Assembly (NCBI RefSeq): GCF_018861295.1
Contig: NZ_JAHLDM010000018.1
Location: 46,624 to 110,623 of the forward strand
DNA length: 64,000 nt
Origin: Clostridium_AD estertheticum_D
Lineage (GTDB): Bacteria; Bacillota; Clostridia; Clostridiales; Clostridiaceae
Reading direction: 5' to 3'
Part shown: in pieces, positions 37,847-46,102 of the stretch
Layout of the letters: each line of letters begins with the position of its first letter
Numbering within the stretch: the first letter of the stretch is position 1
Translations under genes and position numbers: made by a program
Notes under the pieces: generated by a model
Databases searched by the model: none
The model's input: the letters and a program-made list of their open reading frames with translations, nothing else
Told to the model about the DNA's origin: nothing

Positions 37847-39364
37847 TTACCCTCTCCCTGCAATTGCTTGCATAATATTTTCTTCTTGTATATCTTCTCC
37901 AATTAGTTCTTTAATGATTTTTCTATCTCTGAGCACAAGCACTCTATCACAACTTCTTACTATTTCCTGAAGTTCTGAGGAAATAAATAAAATAGTTACC
38001 CCCTCACTCGCGAGCTTAGCAATAAGTTTTTCAATTTCATATTTTGCACCTACATCTATGCCTCTTGTAGGTTCATCCAAAATCAAAAGCTGGGGATCTG
38101 TAGCAAGCCACCTTGCTAATATTACTTTTTGCTGATTTCCACCACTTAAATTATCAATTCTTTGTTCCATACTAGGTGTTTTAATAGACAATAAATCTAT
38201 ATACTTTTTAGCTATTTCCTGTTGCTTTTTAATTGACAAATATTTAATTATCCCACGTCTAGACTGAATAGCTAGTATTATGTTTTCCCTAATAGTTAAT
38301 TGTCCAACAATACCTTCTACCTTTCTATCTTCAGGGCAGAAACCAAAACCATCTAAAATTGCTTTTTTAGGATAAATATAAGAGTATTTCTTTTTTTTAA
38401 TCTCAATGGTACCATGATCTGATTTATCTATACCAAAAATCAGCCTTGCAATTTCGCTTCTCCCTGATCCTAGAAGGCCAGCTAGTCCAAGCACTTCTCC
38501 TTTTCTAATATCTATATCAAAGGGTTCAATTGTACCCTTTTTCCCAAATTGATGTGTTTCGATTAATTTCTCTCCACTAAGTTTTCTAGTAGTATTTTTA
38601 AAAGTATTATTTAACTTTTCTACTTCACCAATATCTTTTCCAATCATCTTAGAAATCAAATCAATACGAGTAAGATTTTTAGCCTCATAAGTTCCAACAA
38701 ATTCTCCATTTCGAAGTACTGTAATCCTATCTGAGATTTCATAAACTTGATCTAGGAAATGAGTTACAAATAAGATTGACATTCCTTCTGATTTCAATTT
38801 TTTCATTACAACAAACAATTGTTTTGCTTCATTTGCATCTAAACTTGATGTTGGTTCATCTAATATTAATATACCCCTTGAAATATCCACCGCACGTGCA
38901 ATTGCAACCATTTGTTGTATAGCAACAGAATAAGTAGATAATGTTTTTTTGACATCGATTTTTAAATTCAATCTTTCCTCTAATAGTTTTGTAGCATTTT
39001 TATTCATCTCATTCCAATTAATACTCTTATTCTTCATAGGTTCACGGCCAATATAAATATTTTCAGCTACAGTAAGATTGAAACACAAATTAACTTCTTG
39101 ATACACTGTACTTATGCCATGTTCTTGTGCATCTCTAGTAGAAGAAATAAAAATTTCTTTTCCATTTAATATTATTTTTCCTTTATCTATTTTATACACA
39201 CCAGTAAGAACTTTTATTAGTGTTGACTTTCCTGCTCCATTTTCTCCCATAAGAGTATGAATTTCACCTTTTGCAAGCTGAAAGTTTACAGATGATAAAG
39301 CGTTTACACCAGGAAATGTCTTACATATATTTTCCATTTTTAAAACTACATTGTTATCTTCCAT
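37847..39364 (-). CDS. ytfR: sugar ABC transporter ATPase with two ABC domains, YtfR-like
   Basis: 505 residues with two tandem ATPase domains. The first has Walker A GENGAGKST and Walker B ILDEPTSSLD. The second has a degenerate Walker A (GLLGSGRSEIAR), a full LSGGNQQK signature and LLILDEPTRGIDVGAKYEI. This is standard for RbsA/MglA/YtfR proteins. The ribosome site is GGAGGG. It follows the binding-protein gene after a 15-bp hairpin, which would lower its expression relative to the binding protein. Confidence 0.93.
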   Translation of the reverse strand: MEDNNVVLKMENICKTFPGVNALSSVNFQLAKGEIHTLMGENGAGKSTLIKVLTGVYKIDKGKIILNGKEIFISSTRDAQEHGISTVYQEVNLCFNLTVAENIYIGREPMKNKSINWNEMNKNATKLLEERLNLKIDVKKTLSTYSVAIQQMVAIARAVDISRGILILDEPTSSLDANEAKQLFVVMKKLKSEGMSILFVTHFLDQVYEISDRITVLRNGEFVGTYEAKNLTRIDLISKMIGKDIGEVEKLNNTFKNTTRKLSGEKLIETHQFGKKGTIEPFDIDIRKGEVLGLAGLLGSGRSEIARLIFGIDKSDHGTIEIKKKKYSYIYPKKAILDGFGFCPEDRKVEGIVGQLTIRENIILAIQSRRGIIKYLSIKKQQEIAKKYIDLLSIKTPSMEQRIDNLSGGNQQKVILARWLATDPQLLILDEPTRGIDVGAKYEIEKLIAKLASEGVTILFISSELQEIVRSCDRVLVLRDRKIIKELIGEDIQEENIMQAIAGRG

Positions 39365-39409
39365 CCTTTTTTCCCTCCTTTTAAAATGGATATAGAAAAA
39401 TCTATTTAT

Positions 39410-39452
39410 AATATAAGAGCAGGATACTGTATAACATTCCTGCTCTTATATT
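39410..39452 (-). terminator. intercistronic hairpin between binding protein and ATPase genes
   Basis: A perfect 15-bp stem (39410-39424 with 39438-39452) with a 13-base loop and only a modest T stretch after it on the minus strand. Such partial terminators or 3' stabilisers commonly raise binding-protein mRNA over that of the membrane subunits. Confidence 0.7.
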
Positions 39453-39464
39453 AAAATTTACAAA

Positions 39465-40472
39465 TTAATATTTTCTGTTTGGTAACTCTGCAGCAGCTTG
39501 AGCTGCGGTGAATACACCTTCTTTTGATTTAACCCATCTATCTATTGGTTTACCTGCTAAAATTAATTTTGCAGTATCTAATAATTGTGGTCCAAGTAGC
39601 GGATTACACTCAACAGTTGCATTTGCTTTTCCATCTACCATAAATTGAAAGTATTCTTTAATACCATCTACTGCTACTACAAATATATCTTTTCCAGGTT
39701 TCTTTCCAGCTTCTTCAATGGCCTGAATTGCTCCTATAGCCATATCATCATTATGTGAAAATAGAACATTGATGTTCTTTCCATCTGATTTCATGAAAGC
39801 TTCCATAACTTCTTTACCCTTTGCACGTGTGAAATCGCCAGTTTGTGATTTTACGATCTTATAATTCGGGCAATTTGCAATACCTTCCTTAAAGCCTTTT
39901 TGACGTCCAACCATAGCACTTGACCCAACAGTTCCTTGGATTTCAGCTATATTTAATTTTGCATCTTTCCCAAACTTGTCTACTAATATTTTTGCCACTT
40001 TTTTTCCTTCTGCTTCCATGTCTGATCCTAAGAATCCAGCATATAGAGATTGATCTGAAACCTTTACACCTCTATCTACTATAATTACTGGTATCTTTGC
40101 ATCTTTTGCTTCTTTTAATACTGTGTCCCAACCATTTTCAACAACTGGATCTAAAGCAATAATATCAACTTTTTGTGCTATAAAAGATCTAATAGCTTTT
40201 ATTTGGTTTTCTTGTTTTTGTTGCCCATCTGAGAATTTTAATTCAAATGTTGGATCTAAAGTTGGAATCGTTTTTATTGAAGCTGTTTCTGCTGTTCTCC
40301 AGCCACTTTCCGCACCAACCTGAGCAAATCCAATAACTTTTTTCTTTGAAGTATCAGTTGCAGTTGGCGTCGCTTTCGCCCCATCAGTTGTAGCCTTAGT
40401 ACCACATCCAGCAAACATTGTAGTCACTAGAATAGCCGCAGATAAAAATGCAATAATTTTTTTGTTTTTCAT
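39465..40472 (-). CDS. ytfQ: sugar ABC transporter substrate-binding lipoprotein, YtfQ-like
   Basis: 335 residues. A lipoprotein signal peptide ends at Cys23 (MFAGC), followed by a Thr/Ala-rich linker and a ribose-type periplasmic-binding fold (about 48-335). Segments such as VIGFAQVGAESGWRTAE and ATVECNPLLGPQLLDT are shared almost word for word with the second domain of the 618-residue protein encoded upstream, down to a common NRKY C-terminus. It captures the sugar for the YtfR/YtfT/YjfF importer. It has its own promoter region (40473-40583), with a TATAAT but a poor -35, as expected if an activator is needed. Confidence 0.92.
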   Translation of the reverse strand: MKNKKIIAFLSAAILVTTMFAGCGTKATTDGAKATPTATDTSKKKVIGFAQVGAESGWRTAETASIKTIPTLDPTFELKFSDGQQKQENQIKAIRSFIAQKVDIIALDPVVENGWDTVLKEAKDAKIPVIIVDRGVKVSDQSLYAGFLGSDMEAEGKKVAKILVDKFGKDAKLNIAEIQGTVGSSAMVGRQKGFKEGIANCPNYKIVKSQTGDFTRAKGKEVMEAFMKSDGKNINVLFSHNDDMAIGAIQAIEEAGKKPGKDIFVVAVDGIKEYFQFMVDGKANATVECNPLLGPQLLDTAKLILAGKPIDRWVKSKEGVFTAAQAAAELPNRKY

Positions 40473-40583
40473 TAATAAACCCCCTCTAATAATATCATTG
40501 TATCGTTTACAAGTATTATATATCTATTTTACATTACTGTATTTGCACTAATCAGCTATTTTTTACACTATTTGAAACAAAAA

Positions 40584-40613
40584 AATATAACTCTGCATTT
40601 GCAGAGCTATATT
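40584..40613 (-). terminator. terminator after the double binding-protein gene
   Basis: A 14-bp stem (one mismatched pair) with a 2-base loop runs into seven T on the minus strand. It overlaps the last bases of the gene. It isolates the sensor genes from the transporter operon. Confidence 0.8.
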
Positions 40614-42468
40614 AATATTTCCTATTATTAAATTCTTTTGCTGAATTTATTTTTGTAAAGACATCCTCAGCATTTACTATTTTCAATGGAACTTCAACGC
40701 CTTCCATTATTTGCTGAGCAGTTTTCATTAATTGAGGGCCGAGTAGTGGGTTGCACTCTACAGTACTGTACATTTCTCCTTTTTTTATAGAAAGTAATGC
40801 TTGCTTAGTAGCATCTATTCCAATAACAATAACGTCTTTTCCTGGAGTAAGTCCAACATCTTTTATAGCGTCAATAGCACCAAGTGCCATATCATCATTA
40901 AGAGCGAATACCATATTTATTTTTTGATGCTTTGAGTTAAGAAATTTTTTCATTACTTCCTTTCCCTCATCAATATTAAAGTTTCCAGTACCTTCTGCTA
41001 CTATTTTATAATTATGATGGTCTTTAATTACTTCATTAAATCCTAATTCTCTTTCAATTTCAGGAGCTGAACCTATATTTCCTTTAAGTTCGAAGATATT
41101 TGCTTCTTTATCCTTAAAGTGTTCTATTAATAATCTTGCAGCACGTCGTCCCTCCTCCTGAAAATCTGAACCAATATTACAAGTCCAGAGCGAATCATCT
41201 GAGTCAACACTTCTATCACATAAAATCACCGGAATACCTGCATTTTTTGCCTCAAATAAAACATCGTCCCACCCAGTCTTCACAAAAGGTGAAAATGCAA
41301 TTATATCCACTCTCTTTTTTATTAGTTCTCTAATTAATTGTTTCTGATCCTTTTGGGTATAACCTTCTTCTCTAAAATCTAAATTAATACTGGCATCATT
41401 TGCTGCATTTTTAATTGATTTTGCATTTGCATCTCTCCATCTACTCTCTGACATCAATTGAGCATACCCCAGCACTATGCCTTTATTATCCACTAGATTC
41501 TTTGATTTATTATTTAAATATTGATTTACGTTTCCAACAGTAATTTTATCACTCTTTAATATTATTTTTTTTGGTATGTCACTCCTTTTATTTAAAATAT
41601 CCATTGCATAATTTACAGCTTCGCTTCCACCCGTTTTACAGGTAAAAGTACCACTTAGAATTCCCTTAGAAACCAAATCTAATCCACTATTTTCTCCAGT
41701 AAGACCATCTACCCCAATAATTTTTATGTTTTTAAGCCCTAATTTGTAAACAGCTTTATAAGCCCCTAATGCCATATAGTCATTATGTGCAAAAATAGCA
41801 TTTACGTCTTTATCTCCTTGTAAAGCCTGCGTAACTTTATCTTCTGCTTCATCTCTTTGCCAATTACAAACTATGGTGTTAGATATTTCAATATTTTTAT
41901 GATCTTTGAGAACCGATCTAAAGCCATTACTCCTCGATATAACAGGTGAAGAATCTAATAAACCCTGAACCTCGATAACTTTACCTTTACCTTGTCCAAT
42001 TAAATTTATAACAAAATTTCCTGCTTGTGTACCTATTTTTTCATTGTCTGGTCCAATATATAATGAGTAATCATAGCCTTCAACAGCTCTATCAAGAACT
42101 ATTACCGGCATTGATTTATATACTTGTCTCACTAGTGGTGTCAATTTATTTGAATCATTTATAGATACAATTAATAAGTCCACACCATCATCTACAAGTT
42201 CATTTATATCTTTTTTTTGTTTATCCGTATCTCCTCCAGCATCTTTATACACAATTTTTATATTTTTATATTTTTTTGACGCCTCTATTATTTCATCATT
42301 CATAGAAATTCTCCAAGGCTCTGTCAAATTTGCTTGAGACATTCCAATAACAAATTCCACGCCTCCAGATTTTTTTATGCAAATTGATTTAATAATAATT
42401 ACTGAACTAGCAATAATAAGGACTAACACAAATAAATACATACCTTTTGCTCTAATGTATTTAATCAA
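40612..42468 (-). CDS. membrane-anchored protein with two tandem periplasmic sugar-binding domains
   Basis: 618 residues. One N-terminal membrane helix (about 11-28) with no lipobox, then two complete ribose-type binding domains: domain 1 about 36-325 and domain 2 about 329-618. Domain 2 is a close paralogue of the YtfQ-like protein, sharing VECNPLLGPQL and the NRKY end. Domain 1 is more distant (GMSQANLTEPWR, IFAHNDYMALGAY). The start is TTG at 42468, directly after the TGA of the response-regulator gene and nine bases from GGAGG. Linkage to an AraC-type regulator and a YesM-type kinase suggests a sugar co-sensor, like XylFII in the XylFII-LytS-YesN system of C. beijerinckii but with two binding domains. 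Function inferred. Confidence 0.85.
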   Translation of the reverse strand: MIKYIRAKGMYLFVLVLIIASSVIIIKSICIKKSGGVEFVIGMSQANLTEPWRISMNDEIIEASKKYKNIKIVYKDAGGDTDKQKKDINELVDDGVDLLIVSINDSNKLTPLVRQVYKSMPVIVLDRAVEGYDYSLYIGPDNEKIGTQAGNFVINLIGQGKGKVIEVQGLLDSSPVISRSNGFRSVLKDHKNIEISNTIVCNWQRDEAEDKVTQALQGDKDVNAIFAHNDYMALGAYKAVYKLGLKNIKIIGVDGLTGENSGLDLVSKGILSGTFTCKTGGSEAVNYAMDILNKRSDIPKKIILKSDKITVGNVNQYLNNKSKNLVDNKGIVLGYAQLMSESRWRDANAKSIKNAANDASINLDFREEGYTQKDQKQLIRELIKKRVDIIAFSPFVKTGWDDVLFEAKNAGIPVILCDRSVDSDDSLWTCNIGSDFQEEGRRAARLLIEHFKDKEANIFELKGNIGSAPEIERELGFNEVIKDHHNYKIVAEGTGNFNIDEGKEVMKKFLNSKHQKINMVFALNDDMALGAIDAIKDVGLTPGKDVIVIGIDATKQALLSIKKGEMYSTVECNPLLGPQLMKTAQQIMEGVEVPLKIVNAEDVFTKINSAKEFNNRKY

Positions 42469-43674
42469 TCATATACTCCTCCCCCTATATTCTGTTGGGG
42501 CAAACCCCATAATCTTCTTAAATGCCTTGCAAAAGTAATGTTGGTTACTATATCCTACAGCTTCAGCAATTTCATAAATCTTATATTTAGGATCATCCAT
42601 CATACAAATAGATTTATTAATTCTATACTTTGTAAGATAATCAATAAAAGAAAGTCCCGCTTCTTTTTTTAATAATTTGCTTAAATAAGAAGAACTTAAA
42701 TTAAATTTCTCTGCTACATCGCCTAAGCTTAAATCGTTTACACTATAATTGGTGTCTATATATCTAGTAGCTAAAAGCACTATAGGTTTATAAGCAGCTA
42801 TTTTATCTATACTAGCAATAATTTCATTATACGTGTTTTTTACCCCCGAGATACCACTTAGGCTCCTTTTGTGTTCTATAATTACAGTAAAGTGTAAATA
42901 ATAATATATTTTATTTTCAATTTCATTCGCTATGTTTAACCAATCGTAAGCATTCATAACATTACTAATTATAACAATGTTATTATCTTCATCAGTATAT
43001 GTTATTTCTGGCTTAACTTTCCTCATTAACTCAAGTGTAACATTAGATAATGCGAAATTTAATAGTTCTCTATCCCAGTTTTTTGAGTATACCTCATGGT
43101 TTAACCTTTCTATCACTTTAATTACTACAACTTCTATGTCAGCATCGAAATTATATTTGAAAAATTTTAACTCATTTAATATTTCCACGTATTCATAACT
43201 TCCATTTAACCAATTATTTAAAAAAGCTTGTTTTAACATATCAAAATTCTCGTCTAATCTTCTGTCCGCCCAATCCAAATATACTTTTTTCTCTTCATTC
43301 TTTCTTATTTCTTGTATTGCTTTATTTACTGTGTCTATAAGCACTTCTTTTGGAACTGGTTTTAAAAGATAATCAAATGTTTTTAGCTTCAGTGCCTCAT
43401 GCATATACTCAAACTCATCATATCCTGTTATTATTATTATAATACAATTTTGGTCTTTTTCATTCAATTTTCTAATAAGCTCCAAACCATTTAAAAATGG
43501 CATACATATGTCTAAAAAGATTATATCAGGTTTTAATTTTTCTGTTTGATTTAATGCTATTTCACCATCTTCAGCCTCACCAACCACTTCAATATTGAAC
43601 TCATTCCAATTTAAGGCATTTCTTAACCCCTTCCTAATCCTTGGTTCATCATCAGCAATTAAAAGCTTATACAT
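42469..43674 (-). CDS. response regulator, YesN type (receiver plus AraC HTH)
   Basis: 401 residues from the ATG at 43674; a GTG three codons upstream is too close to the ribosome site. The receiver domain (1-120) has ADDEPRIRKG, the acceptor Asp in IIFLDICMP and the Lys in LLKPVPKE. A middle linker leads to a C-terminal AraC double helix-turn-helix (about 300-401) ending FKKIMGFAPTEYRG. It is first in its operon, followed without a gap by the double binding protein. The partner kinase is probably the one at 33845. The likely target is the ytfQ promoter region. Confidence 0.93.
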   Translation of the reverse strand: MYKLLIADDEPRIRKGLRNALNWNEFNIEVVGEAEDGEIALNQTEKLKPDIIFLDICMPFLNGLELIRKLNEKDQNCIIIIITGYDEFEYMHEALKLKTFDYLLKPVPKEVLIDTVNKAIQEIRKNEEKKVYLDWADRRLDENFDMLKQAFLNNWLNGSYEYVEILNELKFFKYNFDADIEVVVIKVIERLNHEVYSKNWDRELLNFALSNVTLELMRKVKPEITYTDEDNNIVIISNVMNAYDWLNIANEIENKIYYYLHFTVIIEHKRSLSGISGVKNTYNEIIASIDKIAAYKPIVLLATRYIDTNYSVNDLSLGDVAEKFNLSSSYLSKLLKKEAGLSFIDYLTKYRINKSICMMDDPKYKIYEIAEAVGYSNQHYFCKAFKKIMGFAPTEYRGRSI

Positions 43675-43841
43675 AACCTTCACACTCCAGTAATTTTATA
43701 AGGTTTCTTACATATAATATACTACTAAATTTTGTAAGTGTAAATTTATTTATCTACTCCATGTGGAGAAATGCCCCTTATTTGGAATGCGTATTGGTTA
43801 TCCTGATTTTTCATTGATACTAAATGTCCTTTAATATAATA

Positions 43842-44149
43842 TTATCTGCTGATATTGAGTAATTCTTTAACCTTATTTTCTTTTTCAAAAAGAATGCACC
43901 CGCCATCATGTTCTCCTAGTAGAATTCCAGTTCCGATGCCTTTTCTATAACATCTTTTCTTAGTAAAGGCTCACCACCTGCAAGCAGTATAAAAGAAACA
44001 CCAATTTCTTTGGCTTCCTTGCTTGATAATACATATTTTAATACAAATGATGTTTCTTTTGGGTTTCTAAATGATGCTTTCACTACACCCCTTACTACAT
44101 TTTCAATTCCATTGTTCATATATTGAGATAAATTAAAATCATTTTTCAC
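43842..44149 (-). pseudogene. decayed radical-SAM protein gene
   Basis: A 77-codon frame (44149-43916) starts like clostridial radical-SAM/SPASM-type proteins (YMNNGIENVVRGVVKASFRN). It then jumps from SKEAKE straight to VSFILLAGGEPLLRKDVIEK, so the segment with the CxxxCxxC iron-sulfur motif is missing, and it stops soon after. In another frame just downstream, GEHDGGCILFEKENKV up to a stop at 43842 looks like the C-terminal piece of the same protein. At least two deletions are needed, so it cannot be functional. The original substrate is unknown. Confidence 0.7.
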
Positions 44150-44216
44150 TCCTTATTTTCCCCCTGCAATAATTAATTTATAACTTATAGTAACTTACTA
44201 TATCATAAAAAAACAT

Positions 44217-44264
44217 CCCATACATAACCATTTTCAAACAAGTTTGAAAATGATTATGTATGGG
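44217..44264 (-). terminator. terminator after pdxT
   Basis: A long stem of about 22 bp with one mismatched pair (44217-44238 with 44243-44264) is followed by a run of seven T on the minus strand. It ends the pdxS-pdxT operon. Confidence 0.85.
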
Positions 44265-44328
44265 AATAATGTTAAGTCATATTTTTTAGCCTTATGCTTA
44301 ATTTTAATAATAATTTATATATATTGTT

Positions 44329-44895
44329 CTATTTGCACATATTTATAAAGTATTTATGAGTTTCTAAGTTATTTGTGAGTTCCGGATGAAAAGCTGTAAC
44401 AAACATATTATTTTGTTTTGCCGCTACAATCCTATCATCAACCTTGCATATTATTTTTACATTACTTGTCACCTCTGTAATTACTGGTCCACGTATAAAA
44501 ACTAGTGGCAAAGGCTCACTTGAAATTTCACTAATTATAACCTCTCTTTTAAAACTATTAATTTGGCTTCCATAGGCATTTCTTTTTACTTTTATATCCA
44601 TAATTTTAAGATGTCCATCTATTTCGCCCTCAATAGCTTTAGCAAGTAAAATCATACCAGCGCAAGTTCCCCATACCGGTAATCCTGAAAGTATTTTATT
44701 CCTTAGAGGTATAAGCATTTTTGTCTCCCTTAAAAGTTTACCTATTGTTGTACTCTCACCACCAGGAAGTATTATTCCATTTATCCCGTCCATATCTTCA
44801 AGTTTTTTAACCTCTATCCCAACATGACCAAGTTTTGTAATATGATTTATATGCTCGATAACATCTCCTTGAAGTGATAAAACACCTATTTTCAA
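44329..44895 (-). CDS. pdxT: pyridoxal 5'-phosphate synthase glutaminase subunit
   Basis: 188 residues from a TTG at 44895, nine bases after GAGGGG, giving MKIGVLSLQGDVIEH, the normal PdxT N-terminus; a TTG three codons earlier lies inside the ribosome site. It releases ammonia from glutamine and channels it to PdxS. Class I glutaminase triad: Cys in WGTCAGMI, with His and Glu in FHPEL. The start lies 2 bases after the pdxS stop, so the subunits are coupled. Confidence 0.94.
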   Translation of the reverse strand: MKIGVLSLQGDVIEHINHITKLGHVGIEVKKLEDMDGINGIILPGGESTTIGKLLRETKMLIPLRNKILSGLPVWGTCAGMILLAKAIEGEIDGHLKIMDIKVKRNAYGSQINSFKREVIISEISSEPLPLVFIRGPVITEVTSNVKIICKVDDRIVAAKQNNMFVTAFHPELTNNLETHKYFINMCK

Positions 44896-44897
44896 CT

Positions 44898-45767
44898 TTA
44901 CCAACCCCTCTTGGCAAACTTCTCTTTAATTTCACTTATTTCTAGGCCACTCATTGCTTCCCCAAGATTTTCTGAAACTTTTGCAACAACTTTTGGATCA
45001 TTATAATATGTAGTTGCAAGTACTATTGCTTTTGCTCTAGCCTCTGGATTTTCTGCTTTAAAAATTCCTGAACCTACAAAAACTCCTTCTGCTCCAAGTT
45101 GCATCATGAGTGCTGCGTCAGCTGGGGTTGCTATTCCGCCTGCTGCAAAATTTACTACTGGAAGTTTACCATTTTTCCATACATATTCTATTAAATTAAT
45201 AGGTGCCCCAAACTCTTTAGCAATTGTCATTAGTTCTTCTTTTGGAGCATTTTTAACTTTGCGAATTTCACCCATTATACATCTCATGTGCCTAACAGCT
45301 TCTACCACATTGCCTGTGCCTGCTTCACCTTTTGTTCTTATCATCGCAGCACCTTCTCCGATTCTTCTTAGTGCCTCACCTAAATTTCTTGCTCCGCAAA
45401 CATAAGGAACTTTAAAATCCCACTTATTTATATGATACTGCTCATCTGCTGGAGTCAAAACTTCGCTCTCATCTATAAAATCTACCCCTATTTCTTGAAG
45501 AATTTGCGCTTCAACAAAATGCCCTATTCTGCCTTTAGCCATTACTGGAATAGTTACCGCAGCCTTTATTTCTTTAATCATTTTAGGGTCAGACATTCTA
45601 GCTACTCCACCCTCTTTTCTAATATCTGAAGGCACTCTTTCTAATGCCATTACCGCGCAGGCCCCTGCATTCTCTGCTATTATTGCCTGCTCAACATTCA
45701 CTACATCCATGATTACTCCGCCCTTTAACATCTGAGCCAAGTTCTTATTTATTTCATATCTTTCCAT
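44898..45767 (-). CDS. pdxS: pyridoxal 5'-phosphate synthase, PLP-forming subunit
   Basis: 289 residues, TIM barrel. It builds PLP from ribose-5-phosphate, glyceraldehyde-3-phosphate and ammonia from PdxT. Signature regions include MLKGGVIMDVVN, VMALERVPSDIR, the Lys in PVMAKGRIGHF and GEAGTGNVVEAV. The product is highly conserved and full length. It supplies PLP, relevant to the many PLP enzymes of the ornithine and arginine operons. AGGAGG-like site before the ATG; promoter at 45801-45828. Confidence 0.97.
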   Translation of the reverse strand: MERYEINKNLAQMLKGGVIMDVVNVEQAIIAENAGACAVMALERVPSDIRKEGGVARMSDPKMIKEIKAAVTIPVMAKGRIGHFVEAQILQEIGVDFIDESEVLTPADEQYHINKWDFKVPYVCGARNLGEALRRIGEGAAMIRTKGEAGTGNVVEAVRHMRCIMGEIRKVKNAPKEELMTIAKEFGAPINLIEYVWKNGKLPVVNFAAGGIATPADAALMMQLGAEGVFVGSGIFKAENPEARAKAIVLATTYYNDPKVVAKVSENLGEAMSGLEISEIKEKFAKRGW

Positions 45768-45800
45768 AATAAACCTCCACGTAAATTATTTATTAGACGA

Positions 45801-45828
45801 AGTATATCATATATTTACATGGTTTGAA
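45801..45828 (-). promoter_or_regulatory. pdxS promoter
   Basis: On the minus strand TTCAAA (45823-45828), a 16-base spacer and TATACT (45801-45806), about 34 bases before the pdxS start. Confidence 0.55.
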
Positions 45829-45874
45829 TAGTGTATGGATACAATCTAAAACTTATATTAAAAATAAAAAAGAC

Positions 45875-45903
45875 TTTACAAAGGGTTATTTTACTAATAT
45901 ACT
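45875..45903 (+). promoter_or_regulatory. thiC promoter
   Basis: TTTACA (45875-45880), a 17-base spacer and TATACT (45898-45903), placing the transcript start about 25 bases upstream of the TPP riboswitch. Confidence 0.7.
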
Positions 45904-45934
45904 TAAGACAAATAATAATTAAATAAATTAAACA

Positions 45935-46066
45935 AGGGGAGCTCGCACCAAGAGCTGAGAAAGAGATATTATCGCTGACCCTCATAACCTGATTTGGGTA
46001 ATTCCAACGTAGGGAGTTTATTACAATGTTTTTTGTTGCAAGCTCTTTATGAGCTTGCTTTTTTTT
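45935..46066 (+). promoter_or_regulatory. TPP (thiamine pyrophosphate) riboswitch with terminator
   Basis: The aptamer (about 45935-46017) contains the conserved AGCTGAGA, GACCCTCATAACCTGAT and CCAACGTAGGGAG blocks of the THI element. It is followed by a perfect 8-bp hairpin (46038-46045 with 46051-46058) and a run of eight T, the classic expression platform. Binding of TPP should favour the terminator and switch off thiC. Confidence 0.95.
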
Positions 46067-46102
46067 ATTTCAAAATAATACAACTGTAAGGGAGACTATA
46101 AA

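Noticed and set aside
44896..44904. PdxT start at the upstream TTG overlapping pdxS
   Set aside because: It lies directly on the GAGGGG ribosome site; the TTG at 44895 gives the conserved MKIGVLSLQG start.
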